This document shows positions 36,501-51,500 of a stretch of DNA of 64,000 bases, in pieces (within the stretch, counting starts at the first letter, position 1; each line of letters starts with the position of its first letter). The stretch comes from Liolophura sinensis (lineage: Eukaryota; Mollusca; Polyplacophora; Chitonida; Chitonidae), in contig NC_088300.1 of NCBI RefSeq assembly GCF_032854445.1, positions 16,125,570 through 16,189,569 on the forward strand, in the 5' to 3' direction. The notes below the pieces were generated by a model. It was not told the DNA's origin. It saw only the letters and a program-made list of their open reading frames with translations, and made no database searches. A program made the translations under genes and the position numbers.

Positions 36501-39500
36501 AGGGCATGAATGTTCCCATATGTGCTAATCAGCAACTTGTGCACTATCATACATTCATCAACACCTTTTCATTTTCCTCACCAACACCACCTTGCCATGA
36601 GCGAGTCCATACTAATGTAATAACACGTACTCCTAACTGTCTAATCGCCTTTAGGCTACATTATGGACATGATTACATTGATGATAAAGCTGAAAGTCAT
36701 GCACAAGTAATAAGGAACATCAGACATCAAAATCCCATCGGCAATGAAACTCAAAGTGAACAACTGGCTGGAGTGAGCCTTGCCTTTCATGCAGAGAAGG
36801 ATATATAGTAATACATATATTAGCATGTATTAGTACTGGTGAAAATAGCCAGGGCCTCAAATTTAATAGCTGTTGTTGTTACAAGTACCTGTTACAAATA
36901 ACATTTATTAATTTAATCCTTAAGTTTGGTAGTTAAATTTGTATTCTGTACCCAAGGTTATAATTAATAGATGTTTAATAACAACCAAGCAGATTTGTCT
37001 CTACAGAACAAAAATGTATTGTCATTTTTACCTCAAAAACCATGATGATTACGAGATAGCTAAAGTTTCGCGCAAAGCTCTCCTGGCACAAAGCTTTGCT
37101 AGAACAGGTCAATGTTGTAATAATTTGCATGAAATTAACAAGCACTTAGTAAAACAATACAGTATTTCTGTTGTTTTTATTATTTTATCAGCCATCACCG
37201 CTGATCTGCCACCACCTTCATACCTGCACATCAACAACATCTTGTGCAATTAACTCTGAAATTCAAAGGTATGTGAACACACTATAAATCTCTACAAAAG
37301 GTGAGAGTTAGTGCTTGTGTTATACATGTACACCACACAGTGTTGATGGCACAGTTAATGACTGTCACCTTCTGACCTCTGCCTTCATGTCAGTATTAGA
37401 GTTAACCCATACATAATGGCAGATCCAAACTACATCTATACCTACATGTACAGCTACTTCTCTTGAGGGAAGCAACACTCAAACATCTCACAGATCAGCA
37501 TCAAAAGAATTTCATTTTCATGTGCTAGTTTAATCTTTCAATGTGAAACATTCTAAACCATGTTCGTATGTTAAATAAAAAGTTTAAGGAAGTCTAATGA
37601 GAACCACTGTCGACTTTAATTCCAACAGCTACCAATGTGTCATCTTTCTCTCAAAATGCAGGGTTTATAAAATTACATTTGTATTTACCCTACCACAGTG
37701 ACAACACCACTGAAAAGCAACTATACAAATCAACTTCACCTTCTAAAAATTTGTGGTCAGAATTTCTTTGTAATAGTGAACTTTGTTCTTGAAACATAAT
37801 TCTGTTTTCTGTCTGTTTTTTTTTCTTTTTTTTGCACCACTGTATTGTGTTTTTGAAAAATTATACATGGGTGTCCTAGATCTGCCTTGAATTACTTTTC
37901 TACAATGTCCTATCCATGTTTGCGAGGCTGAACACTTAATACACCTACACAAATACACATCTAAACACCGAGTACACCATAACCAAACACATAGACTTAC
38001 CATATGTCTGAAGTACTAGAGCTAGGACTGTAGACAAAAAGACAGTGTATGCAGGTTGAATAAAACAAGTCCACAATGCACACAAACATAGCACACACAT
38101 ATTGATGAATGATGCAGATGTAGTCAGTAATGAGTTACTAGAGTACAAAAATGAGATGGATGTTTAAATACATGTTAAATCAAACATGCTCTTCTGTCTA
38201 GGGTGGACTGCCAACCTCAAGGTAATACTGTAAAGTACTTATTATTCGCTGGAATTTATTTCCATGGATTTTCTCCAAAAATATGTTCGCAGGAATTAAT
38301 TTTTGCGCATTTAAGAGAATACTGAAAAACAAATGTTAAAATCTTAAGATATAATATGGCCAAAATTATTCAGGCATGTCAAACAGGTATCATCATGGGT
38401 GGCTTTAATCCTCCTTTGTTTTCTGCGGTATCGCTAATCCTCGTGATCTGGATCAGAGATTAAAACAATGGGGGATGGATTATCATATCATAAGAAGATT
38501 ACTTTTGCACCTACCATGAGCAATACTAAAACAGATGTCACTTCTTTTTGAATCATAGATGAGTACTTTTAAACACAAGGCCGAGTGACCGATCACCTTT
38601 TGAGCAGTTCAATGCAAAACATATGAATTCACCATCATCGGGGCCAGTCACTCATTCTTTATCAAGCAACATGGTAAGTTTTGCATTGTTTCCAGTTTTA
38701 ATCATCCTCTGTAGCACGTCAGAAACACCAAACATTGCCCTACCTGTCGAACGGCCATTGTATTGTTGTACACACTACACAGTTTTTTAGAAGTTCATTG
38801 GACCACAGCCAATGGGATAGCGTGTATCAGAGCGACATTCATCAGAAGCAAGGACCTGCTGGTATCTACTTTTCTTTTACTTTACGGTCATAGCGAAGAC
38901 TGATCAAACTAAAGACGAATAAACTCCCACTTTGTTTTATACCCACCAAGCCTTAGCACCAGAGTTTGAATATATTTAAAACATAATTTCCCTTCCCTGC
39001 TGTTAAAAAATTTAGCTGCCCTGTCATGCTTTCTTAGCGCAACTCCCATCAACCTGGCAATTATTACCACTACCTGTAGTATACGTTTCAATATTGGATA
39101 TTTTTTCCCCCCATAAATTATTGACCGTGAAAATCTGCGAAAATTAGTTCCACGCGAAAATTAAGTACTTCACAGTATATAGGTTTTACATGTTCTGTGT
39201 GCCATGCTGAATTTTGCAAAGCCTTACAAATATCTTGCCAGCTGTTTTCACACACTCTGTGTTAGAACAGTACACAAGTAAACAAGATGCATAGCATTAT
39301 GCCTGAGTACAATGGAAAAATGCATACTTTTCTGCTTCATTGTATAGTTGGTTTACTTTTCTTTGAATTTTGCAAGAAGGATATTTTCGTAATATGTTAG
39401 ACTGTCGAAATCACACAATCAAGGGAAATATTTGCACAGTCTTCAGGAATAAACTTTATAATAAAGACAACATCACACCCTTTGCTTTTTCTCTCAGCTT

Positions 39501-42500
39501 TTTAACTACCAAGAAAAAATTTGTTTTCTAAGGGACTTTATTTCAGAGATATTCCATAGTAGAAAATTGGGATAAATAGAGGACTATCTTCATCATACAT
39601 TTACCTGCTGCGTCCACATGAATGTATTTTCAAAGCTGGATTTTCAGTACAAACACACGACAGACGAGAACTCACCTTGCTGTGAACATTCTCATCTGAG
39701 GTCGGGAAGCTGCGACAGGGGAGGCAACCTCTGTTGGGAGTGTGAGGTTTGGGGAGCTGGCACCATCCATCCCTGTGTCACACATATCACTAGCATCCAC
39801 AAGGCTCTGGGTCTGAAACACCAAGGCAGACAATACAAGAAGAACAACTCCATATTCAGCAAACACAGCATATTCCATTCAGCTGTAAATTTCAGTTAAA
39901 CTTCAAGAATTTCTTTTAAATACAAGTAGGTCAAGACATATGGCAATTAATGTGCTAATTGATGCAAGTATAGATTTTCACTGACCAAAAGGCAATAGTC
40001 AAATTCATCACCTTAACAAAAGTCCATGGGCTTCCTTTCAACAGGATCACAGATATGGTAAACACAAAAAATGGGAACAGACAAGACCGACTCCTCAGCC
40101 TAAACGGTTTTAGGAGTAAAAGTTACCAACAACTCATGGGGTTTTTATTTATTTATTTGATTGCTGTTTTACGCCGTACTGAAGAATATTTCACTTGTAC
40201 CGACAACTCATAGGGTTTTTATTTATTTATTTGATTGCTGTTTTACGCCGTACTCAAGAATATTTCACTTGTACGACGGCAGCCAGCATTATGGTGGGTG
40301 GAAACTGGGCAGAGCCCGGGGGAAACCCATGACCATCCGCAAGATGCTGGCAGACCTTCCCACATATGGCCGGAGAGGAAGCCAGCATGAGCTGGACTTG
40401 AACTCACAGCGACCGCATTGGTGAGAGACTCCTGGGTCATTATGCTACGCTAGCGCGCTAACCATAGGGTTTTTATAACTGGACAAAGGCAACAGAAAAC
40501 GTAAATGTAATAGAGTTTCGGACATACCCGTCTGTGCTCTCGGAGCTTGGCTGCTTCTTCAGGGTGGTTAAATCTGAACATATGGGTTTTCCCCAGGAGG
40601 ATAACATCCCCTAACAGACAAACAACACAACAACAACATGAGGAAGGGAGAGAGACAGATAGTACTACACATACTTCATGGCACGTTGAACAACTCTTCT
40701 GGTAATTATAAACTGCATAATGTATACACTCATATGCTACACCATATACCATTTGTAACACTATCATCCGCCGGTTGCTGACAGACCTTCCCACGTGTGG
40801 CCAGAGTGGAAGCCAGCATGAGCTTTACTTGAACTCACAACGACCGCATTGGCGAGAGGCTCCTGGGTCATTATGCTGCGCGCTAACCACCTGAGTCACG
40901 GAGGCCCCTCATGATATTGTACCAAATTCAGTTAACAAGACCATGTACCATTTGTAACACTGTAACACCACATATAACATCACATTCTGTTTATATACCA
41001 TTTTAACATATTGAACAAGATTTTAATAGTACTTTTTTCATGATAGATGTGAAAGATTAGTTTTTGGTGATCTAGTGTGGTTTACGAAACTTTGTGCGTG
41101 CTTTCCTCCCTAACCACACACTGTCCGCATTGTAACTCTTGGAAGTAACATTATTCACAGATAAAAATCTGTGTACAAAGTTTGTGAAAGTTAATCTGAT
41201 TTCGACAGGATCACATTTTCTGACCATTCAGGCCCCTGTTTTAGGAAGTAAGTCTCAGCGTTACTAGTATATGTTTTCATGCATATTACACCACATGTTA
41301 CAACAGCTTAAAATAGGCCCCTGAGTAGCTTGAGGCCACAACAGAGCTGGCAGATTCCAGTGGATCTGAGAGATGACCAGCTAGTACTGACCTTGGGTGA
41401 GTCTCTGAGGTTCCCTGAGGTCAATCCCATTCACTGCACACAGCGCCCCACGGTTTGGGTAGAGGGTCACTGTGCCCAGTACATTTTTGATGATACAGTG
41501 TTCCCTCTGTATACAAGGACCACATAGCCCTGTAGACACATTGAAGCAGAATTACAACATAACCTGTCTGACATACATGTATATTCACCACTAAACACAA
41601 GCATGTATACAACATCAAAAATCACGGCAAAAGACATACTAATAGATGTCTTCATTAATGTGTTTTTTAACACATACATATAGGCGTATGCATTTCCCCA
41701 TTTCTATTGAAACTTGTTTCGTTTGAAGAAATCATGTGTTCTTTTTTGGAGTACAAACAAAATTCAAACTCATTCATGGATATTCCTTTCAAATACTTAA
41801 CAATTATCATGAATAAAAACAACTTTAAATAAAACATGACCATGGCCTCCTGCTGTACCCACCTATGTCCTGCTCCTGGTTTGCATCCTCTTTGCCAATC
41901 CTTGTCTTCCCCTCCTGTCACAGATCAAAACATGGCACATATCAATACAGTACATTTGCCCTTGTCACAATTATTACCTGCAAAACTAAGCAGCAATATC
42001 ATGCCTCTCATTCTGTGCATCCTGTGTATCAGACGGTCCAATCAAGCATTTGTTAAGGCACACACTCAGGTGAGCTCAAAAGGTATATGCTACTGATCAT
42101 ACTCCCTATAAATGTGACATACCTTGAGATGATAAATGATGACCCCTGTACTAAGAATATCATCGTCCATCCCTATCAGGTGAGGTAGCTGAGAGTCCAC
42201 GATCACGCCTTGAGAGCTTGCCCGCCTGCCCAGAGGTCGCCGGATGCTCAGGTCAGATTCCTACAGATACAGGAAAGAGCTGGAATCACCTAAGTACCAA
42301 ATCAAACTCACTACTGTACATGCATCAGTTCAACAAATTTCAAACTGCTTGAAAATAAGCAAATATCTTTTCACAAATGTACACATTTTAAATGACTGAC
42401 TCATGGATGAAATCTGTTTCCCATTTTTGTCCGAGTTTCCCGTTCCTGTTGAAGTAATATTTTAAAACTAAAAAATCACAAAATCTCAATACTGATCAAT

Positions 42501-45500
42501 GCACAAATATATATATATATATATATTTTAGCACATGATAGAATACAAAAATAAACTTACATCCAGGATATCTTGTGTTTCCTGCCACTTGTCCAGCCAG
42601 GTTTTGGTTAGTTGATTGGCCTGCAGATATATAAAAAGGAAAATTTTAGACCAATCCAGGCCAGACAACCTTGCCAACTCAAGAGAATGTTCATGTGCCA
42701 GCTTTAGAGCAATGAGATTTCATTCTGAATTGTCTCGTCCTACTTTCACACAAAGGTTATCAGCAACGGGTAACACATGGGCTAACTAACTGATTTTAGG
42801 ACTAACCCCCCCCCCCTCCCAAAAAAAAAACTTATCATATATCTAATCAGATTACTGCTTGGAAAACTCTTCACTGGTACAGAATTTACCTGGAATAAAG
42901 TTAAAGAGGACACTCACCTTGTCCTCATTCTCTTGGATTCTTTCAAACAGGAATGTATTAGTGCCGGACTCCTGCAGTGACATCAGAGGTCCAGCCTGCG
43001 GAATAGCAGGTGTCAGTCAGTAATTATAACACACTGTCAGTGCATAACCACCAAGGGCCTGCTCTTTTACACGTACACATAACAACAACAACATAATGTT
43101 GTACATGCAGGCTACCATGACAGTAACATCCACAAAATGTTACATGTATTTGTGCTTCATGAATGGGTTCCTAGTGCCACATCAGCGGGTAAAACAATTT
43201 TATATAGCGTAACTTAATCAATTCCAGAACATACCATACTTATAATAAGAATTTAAAACAAATTAACCATTATGTATAATCAGCCAATTCAAAATAACAA
43301 TGTACTGTTGTATTAAATTATAACTTGTGTACAATGTAAACAATTTCCCAATGCTACCAAAGCAAAAGATAAGTATAATGTATATAGGCATAGTCACAAA
43401 ATGGCATTAACACAATATCCAACAGGAAAGACAAGATGCATCAAAATGCAAATGAGAATGATTTCATACAAGCATGCTCACATCAAAAGATATACCTGTT
43501 TATCAGACTCCGACTCATGCTTTTTACGTTTGATGGGAACAATAAACACTATCTCATTCTGCTGTGAGCTAGTCTGTAAAAAATAGCAGTCATGGTTATG
43601 TTTCAGACATTCAAACACAAAACCACTGAGGGTGAAACTCTCCATTCAGGTCATCCATTACAACACATAAATGTACATGCAATCAGACAAACCATATCTA
43701 CCCTAATTCATCAACCCTTTTAGATATGTAAGAGCAACTTTCAGTGCAGTTTATACACACTTTAGGTTGATTTTGGAGACAAAACTGCATTGGTTGGATT
43801 GGCCAATATCAGGGCTTCACAAAAAGTGTAATTTAACCAGCGTACACAGAATAATGCCTTCAGAATGAACACCTTGCAAGCATGCCAAAAGGTTGAAGAA
43901 TGACAGCATAATGACAAGCACAACATTGCGGCAGTTTTTATGCAGGAATAAAACCATCACGGAATCTGGAGGGCCATCAAAATAAAAATATGGCTTGTTT
44001 TTAAAGATATTTATGGAATACATTTATGTATGTTGCAGAAAAAAAAAGATGTGCCTTAAATCTCACTGTTACACATACATCATGCACAAAATTTTGCCTT
44101 ATGATAGTAAGATTTTTTTTTTTTTTTTTTGATTGGTGTTTTACGCCGTACTCAAGAATATTTCACTTATACGACGGCGGCCAGCATTATGGTGGGTGGA
44201 AACCGGCAGAGCCCGGCGGAAACCCACGACCATCCGCAGGTTGCTGGCAGACCTTCCCACGTACGGCCGGAGAGGAAGCCAGCATGAGCTGGTCTTGAAC
44301 TTACAGCGACCGCATTGGTGAGAGGCTTCTGGGTCACTACGCTGCGCTAGCGCGCTAACCGACTGAGCCACGGAGGCCCCCTATGATAGTAAGATAGTAT
44401 ATAGTTCTTTCTTTTTATATTGCGCTACTAATAAGTATTTTTCAAGTGTAGAGTGACTGTGCAATGTTTATATTTTCCATGCGTATCTTGTAACTTGGAC
44501 CATATTTATAGAATTTCTTCATGTCAGAAAAATGCTGCCTGCAGACTGAATCCAGTTTTTCAGTTTTATTACAGATAAATAACCATTAAAATTCAGAAAT
44601 GTTAATACAAAAATATTTCATTTCATATTTCATATTTCTCATCTTATTGTAAATTTCAACAATTATTTCAAAGTAAAAATTTGTTTTTTTTATGCTGTAC
44701 CGAAGAATATTTCAGACCAGCCCTGATAGCACAGTTGGTAGACTGTCCACTTTGGGTCAAGTCTGGGTTGGGTCACACATAGAACCTTAAAAAAGAGGAA
44801 GTTGAAACTTCCTCGCTTGGCGTTCAGCATTTAGAGGAAATCTGTCCTGGTACAAGGAGGGACTCCTTCCTCTTCATATGATGAAAAAAATTGTTAAGTA
44901 CGATGTTAAACACTCTCTCATTCACTCTATGATGGCAGCCAGAATTATTGTGGGAGGAAATCAGGACATTCAACAACCATTTGCAGGTTGCAGGTTGTAG
45001 CCATACAAATGATCGGAAAGGAAGCCAGCCTGAGCTGGACTTGAACTCTGGACTAGAAAGGCTCCTAGGTAATTGTGGTGTGCTAGTACACTAATCACTA
45101 AGCCATAAATGCCCCAAATGAAATGTTACTATATTCACTATATATATATATATATTGCAATGTCTGTTTTAAACCGTCAGGTGATTTAATAGTACTCGTG
45201 TGTTTGCATGCTATTCCTGGGAATCATGCAACTGTTGAAGATGCTGTTAAAGTGCAGAAATGGTGAAACATTTATGTCAAGAATTTCTGCACTTCTCACG
45301 TGCTTGCAAAGAAAAATGTTCAGGTGAACAAGTGAAAATGCATGCACATTTTTTATTGCTGAATCTCCATTGAATTTCAATTGCTGACATGCTGTTACAG
45401 TTTCAGAACTAACCACATTCCTAACTTACCCCTGACTTGGATAAAAGGCCCCAAAACTATACACAGAAAAATAACCAAAATGTTGTACAAAAAAAGCAAG

Positions 45501-48500
45501 TCAAGATACAAAAAAGCAATACGTGATGAAATGTACTGTCATAAATTGAAACAAATCTGATCCAGTAAAACAGCGAACATAGCTTATATGATACTTAAGG
45601 CCCACATAACATGTGGGCAACACAACAGTGGAATAAATACACAGAATAAAAACTAACAAATACACTTACAGATTGTAACCTTAACACTAACTAAATGCAA
45701 ATAAACAAACCATTTGTGCCGTTGCCAACATCTGACGCAGTCTCTCTATTTCTCTTTTCATCTCTCTAATTATGGTCACATTTGGATCCTGCAACATGAA
45801 CGTCCACATTCCATCATTTAAGCACTTTTTTCTGATGCAATTTTAATTACTCTATTTATCAAGCAATAAATACATGAGAAAAGCTCTCTTAATTTAATTA
45901 CTATACTATTCACATGAGTTTTATAACAGTGCATGGTTTCACTGGGATCACTGCAGCGTAATGACCTAGGAGTCTCTCACCAATGCGGTCGCTGTGAGTT
46001 CAACTCCGGCTCATGCTGGCTTCCTCTCCGGCCGTACGTGGGAAGGTCTGCCAGCAACCTGCGGATGGTCGTGGATTTCCCCTGGGCTCTGCCCGGTTTC
46101 CACCCATCACAATGCTGACCGCCGTCATATAAGTGAAATATTCTTGAGTACGGCGTAAAACACCAATCAAGTAAATAAATAAAATAAATTCACTGAGATC
46201 AAGCTGGTTTTGGATCATACCTCATTTATCTTTGGTTTGTTGATGATACTTTTCGCTCGCTGTGCGTATCGTAATGTACTCAAGGATTCGCTGTAGTATG
46301 AGCTGGCCGGAGTTATGGCTGAAATATAAACGGTTTTCAAGTGTCATTTCGTACACATACAGACTGCAACTCAAACTGGCTCTACTACATCGGAAATATC
46401 ATTTTAATAAAAGGTGAAAAGATATCCCACAACAGACTGAGAGTCAAATACATTAAACTTATGAACAATACTAATGATATTTGAATATCATTATAAAATA
46501 TTTATTGTGTACACTGATTCTTTGACTAAAATAGCATGAACAAAATGTAGCAGGATACAATATGTGGTATGTTATAGCATGGAATAGCAATTTAAGGTGG
46601 TCAAAAAACTGAATATTCCCACCCTCCCAATTTCATGAAAAAAAAAACAAACATCTGTAAAAAATAAAGAGAAAAAATGCGGGTGTTCTGAGTGAATTAA
46701 TCATTCGCAATGAAATATTAATACACGTGTAATAAATCATCCAGTGTCTATTGTCACATTGATCCGGCATATTGATGAACATATAGGGTAAAGCGATTGA
46801 GGTCAGCTGAAATAGCTAGAAATTTCCAGCACTGCCACTCACTAATCAGGAATCTCTTTCTCTTCAGAGCAGACAGGTTGTTATCAGGTATTTGTGAAGA
46901 TCAATGCCTATACACTGATCAGTCAAAAAGGTATTTATTATGTTTTCACATGTTAATCTGCATGCACTCTGTCACACAATGGACAGCCTTGTATAGCAAT
47001 GATCTGAGCCAGCACCACCCATTCAGGCCAACCCCGGACAGGTAACAAACAGAAGGACTGGCAGTACTCACTAGCAATCATAATGGTTTTGGAGTTGCCA
47101 CCGAGGCTGTCTTTGAGCAGCCAGGTGAGGACGGAATCACGGTATGGAATGTAGAAGGAACGCTGTTTACGGGGACTGGAGTGAGGGCTTGTCATGGTCT
47201 CGCTGGCAGAGCTGTTGTGTAAACTGGACATACTCTCTGTGCTCCAGGATAACAAGGACTTCTCAGCTGAGGGAAACAGAGCTCAACATTTAATATTATA
47301 TCTTGTACACAGCATTTCAACTAAAATTTCATGCAATTTTCACAAACTACTTTTTTCACAAATGTAGTACAAAAGGGTAATTATTGTAATTCACTTAAAA
47401 TTTATTTTAAGTTTGACCTTATGGTTTGTGAGGTCTGAATAATTTCTCATCAGAAAAACTTAGGTGTTGGCATCATAAGTATCATCAAAAGGCCTTTATG
47501 TCCTTCTTAAAGTGCATTTTTACACGCCAAACTCCTGGGGTAATACAGTAGTTGTTCTAAAGTCATACGTAATTTCGTAAAAATTAAATCATCTATTATT
47601 TAAAGTAATCTTTCAACAGCTTAATACAGCATGGTGATTGCTTAGCTTTAAAATAATTTCACAAATTGGACACATTCCTAACATACTCCTTTTCCCCAAA
47701 ATACTAATTCTGAGATTGAAGCTAATTTTAAACTTAAATAATGAGCTTGAATTATCATTCAGTTGACGAAAGGAATGCAATTTGTATATATATTTATCTT
47801 CCAAGCTACAATGTACAAGGTATGTTTTTTTTTTTTTGTACCGTTCATATATGTACAACAAACCGCTTATTGAGGATCCATTAACTGCACAATACCATAC
47901 CAAATTAAAAATCAGCTTCTAAGGATTTAAACACATTTAACTGTTTATGATGTACATGTACGAAAGCTGACACTGCATGTTTTGAATGACAGTTCATACC
48001 TAATGACTTAATGACATTTCCCAGTGTGACAAGAGACTTGTTTATATTAGCTCCTTCTTTTAACCTGCCCTTGTATCCCGTCTTCACAGTGGTGTCTGCA
48101 CGCTCACTGAAACAATCAGTCCATACATGTAATATATATACACATGCACACTAATAACACACACATTCCTGAAAGCAGCTGAATATCCATACTGGGCATA
48201 GCTTAGATATCTATATTTTCATGTTTCTTCCTTTTTTTTACCAGTTACCATAACATTTTTTTTCTGCCACGGCAAACGAAACACATCTTCATGAAGAGAC
48301 ATCTGAAGAGAACTAGCAACAAACTGATTATTTCAAACAGTTTCTTTAAAACTGAGTTCATGGTCATTCAACTATATTCCTTATGTGGAGTCATTGTCAT
48401 CTGATCTGAGTTCCACCTGCAGCCCAGCTGTGAGAACCTGCTTAAGTCAGGTGTATAGCCAGAGCCACTCTAATTACAGTCCCAATAACTCTAGTGTACA

Positions 48501-51500
48501 GTTCCAATAACTCTATTGTACAGACCCCAAAATTTGAATTTCTGATCAGTTGTGTATCCCCCAAGAGCTGAAATGTTTATAGGGACTCAACAACATAGGA
48601 TGACAACCCCAGGAACTCTAGGGAACAGCTCCTATAACTCAGATGTGCAGCCCGACAAATCAGATGTGCAACCCGACAAATCAGATGTACAACCCAAGCA
48701 GCTGTGGTGTGCCACCTCAATAACAAGTGTGCATTCTACACCTTCTATAACACAGATGTAAACCCCAGATAAATAGAAGTGTACAGCCCCAATATAACAC
48801 TAACATCTCAGGTGTACAACACCTATATAAAATGTGTAAAACACCAATATCTCAGGTGTATTATGCCAATATAACATGGGTAAAACACCAATATCTCAGG
48901 TGTATTACCCAATATAACACAGGTAAAACACCAATATCTCAGGTGTATTACCCCAATATAACATGTGTAAACACCAATATCTCAGGTCTATTACCCCAAT
49001 ATAACACTTGTAAAACACCAATATCTCAGGTGTATAACCCCAATATAACATGTGTATCTCAGGTGTATTACCCAAAACAACATGTGTAAACCACCAATAT
49101 CTCAGGTGTATTACCTCAACGTAACACTTGTAAAGCACCAATATCTCAAGTGTATTACATCAATATAACATGTGTAAAAACACCAATATCTCAGGTGTTT
49201 TACCCCAATATAACATGTGTAAAAACACCAATATCTCCGGTGTATTACCCTAATAACTTATGTTGTTTTGGCCACATGTACATGTACTCTGAACACTCCC
49301 TACAACAGAAAGTGTGCATTGTAAATCCATATAACTTAGGGGCAAAATCCTGATATCTGAAATGTACAAACCCACTAACTCAGGTGTAAGACACAAATAA
49401 TCCAGGAGAATAGCCTGTTTGGTACGCAGTAACACAAACTCAGATATACAGTACATTTACTGACCTGCCAGCTAAATCCACAAGGTTAATCTTACTGATG
49501 ATTTCACTGGGAAGGTCATCTACTAGAGAGGCCTGATGAAACAAAAACACAGGTGTATGAAAAAGTTTATAATGAATTACCATTAAAATTTCTTATTATT
49601 TAATCATGAAACATTATGACAAATAAAAATTTTTTCAAGCATTGATTGCAACAGTATACATGTATATGTCACAGTGTAGGAGATGGTAGGTACGTTTCTG
49701 AAAGGATCATTTGTTTCTGATACCATTTTTGAATGTACATCTACATGTGTCTTTTCATTAAGGTTGGAATGTGTTTACATTCTTGTATCTACTGACAAGC
49801 CAGACAGCTATATGAAAGTCATCAGGTCATTCTACACATTGTACAGCACTATCAGAATAATCAGCTAATAAATGACCAGTAGCTACAAGGGTTTAATATT
49901 TAAACGACTTGTTACAAGACATCAAATCTCCTGACAGCAATGATAATATTGATTCAAAAAGCGCTGCATGATTTCGCTTCCTGGAAGTTTTGTCACGGTT
50001 CACTTCACATGTGGCTAATGAGCTGTAATACACCTGTGTAAAAGTTGTTCCCCTTGGATGATCAGCTCTTTAGCCCTGGCTCCACTCGCAAGGCAGGCAG
50101 GTTTAATTACAATACAGTTACAGGTGAGTCTAGCCTTTATACAAGTCATTCATACACAGTCATGCATCCAGTCATACTAACAATATCAACATAGCTACTT
50201 TCTACCTGTGATCAATATTCAGTCCCTTTGAAGTCTTTAACAACAGTTACATTCATTCTTGAGCTACAAGGGAACATTTTGTTAAGAAGAACTAAGATTG
50301 GTTTCAGTCACCCTTGGAGGCAGAATGTAATGGCACCGATTACAAGTAAACATACATGTAGACTGCCTGTTGTACTGACAACAGTTCAAACTGCAACCCA
50401 GAAAGAATACACACATGACAGGCAATAATTGCTGTTCAATGTTGTAATCAATGCGCTGTTCTCTTGTAGGTACAATGGCAATCATGTTTATGGGTGGGAA
50501 ACCAATGCCTGATAAAACTTCCTGACCTACATGTACATGTAAAGCCACACCCCTCCAATACTGAGGGCCCTAGCACCTTGTGGGTTAGGCATTGCTGTTT
50601 TAACAGTCATTAGTTAACTTGTAGGTGCTTACCTGTGTAAATGTAATGGTAATGATGGCATGACTGCGACTGCTGTGGTCGTGCATGTGAGTGGCAGCCG
50701 TCACTCTGAAACCGAAAGTGAAAGATAATGCACAAAATGCATGATTCAAATCCACAAGATTATATTTAATTTTATTTATTCACTCATTTCATGTTGTTTA
50801 AAGGCACATTCAGAAATAATTCATTTATATTTTCACGGTTTGTGGTTATATATATTTAAGGAAACTATCTTTGTCTACAACAACTCCAAATAGACATTTC
50901 AGGTCTATACACTGCATCACAGCAACTGAAATACAAAACAGTCCTCACAAAATTCTTGAAACTGAAATTCCTAACAATGAGTTCTGATGTCATAATGTGA
51001 ATTTTGTCTTCCTGAATATCAAGACAATACCTGAGAGAGTTTTTAACACTCACCTGAGATCATTGCCCTTCTCCAGCAAAGTCTGTATTTCAGCGTTATC
51101 TTTCACAAGGTGTCTGGACAGGTCTACAAAAACACACAGTAAAAACTGGGCTTGACTGAAGATATCATTTTGAACGTAGATAAGTCAGTACTCTACATTT
51201 CACAGGCTCAAAAGTGAGAAATATAACAATGTTTACGTAAGTGTGGATTAACTGTCAGATTTCACAAGAACTTGTAGTATGTGGTGTCAGAATCTGTATA
51301 ATGTCTGTCTAAAGTACATGTGAAAAACCTCACTGCCACTGTATGATCAGTGTACAATTTCCTCTTTTCTTAAAATGTGTAAGAGTGTTTGTGGTCATCT
51401 TTAAGATTGTTATTTAAGCGATCATTAGTCACAATTCAAATCTTTTCAACTCGCAGTCAATGTCAACAATATGACCTGGTGAGTCAAATCACTTGTCGCT

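Larger units (their letters stand above)
33438..39675 (-). other. 6.2-kb kinesin intron
   Basis: Contains a diverged tandem duplication (about 34740-35130), candidate small exons at 35970-36010 and 38001-38027, and a TIR element at 38228-39175. The stretch 33608-34739 is AT-rich with no recognisable content. A 100-aa plus-strand ORF at 36506-36808 has no recognisable domain. Confidence 0.55.

Noticed and set aside
36506..36808. 100-aa plus-strand ORF in a kinesin intron
   Set aside because: No recognisable domain or splice context; length is compatible with chance.
44340..44382. tRNA gene suggested by the TGGCTCAGTCGG box
   Set aside because: It is the head of a SINE with a full body, tail and target duplication.
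50760..50850. Another SINE family A tail
   Set aside because: Only loose similarity to the tail and body start; too weak to call.
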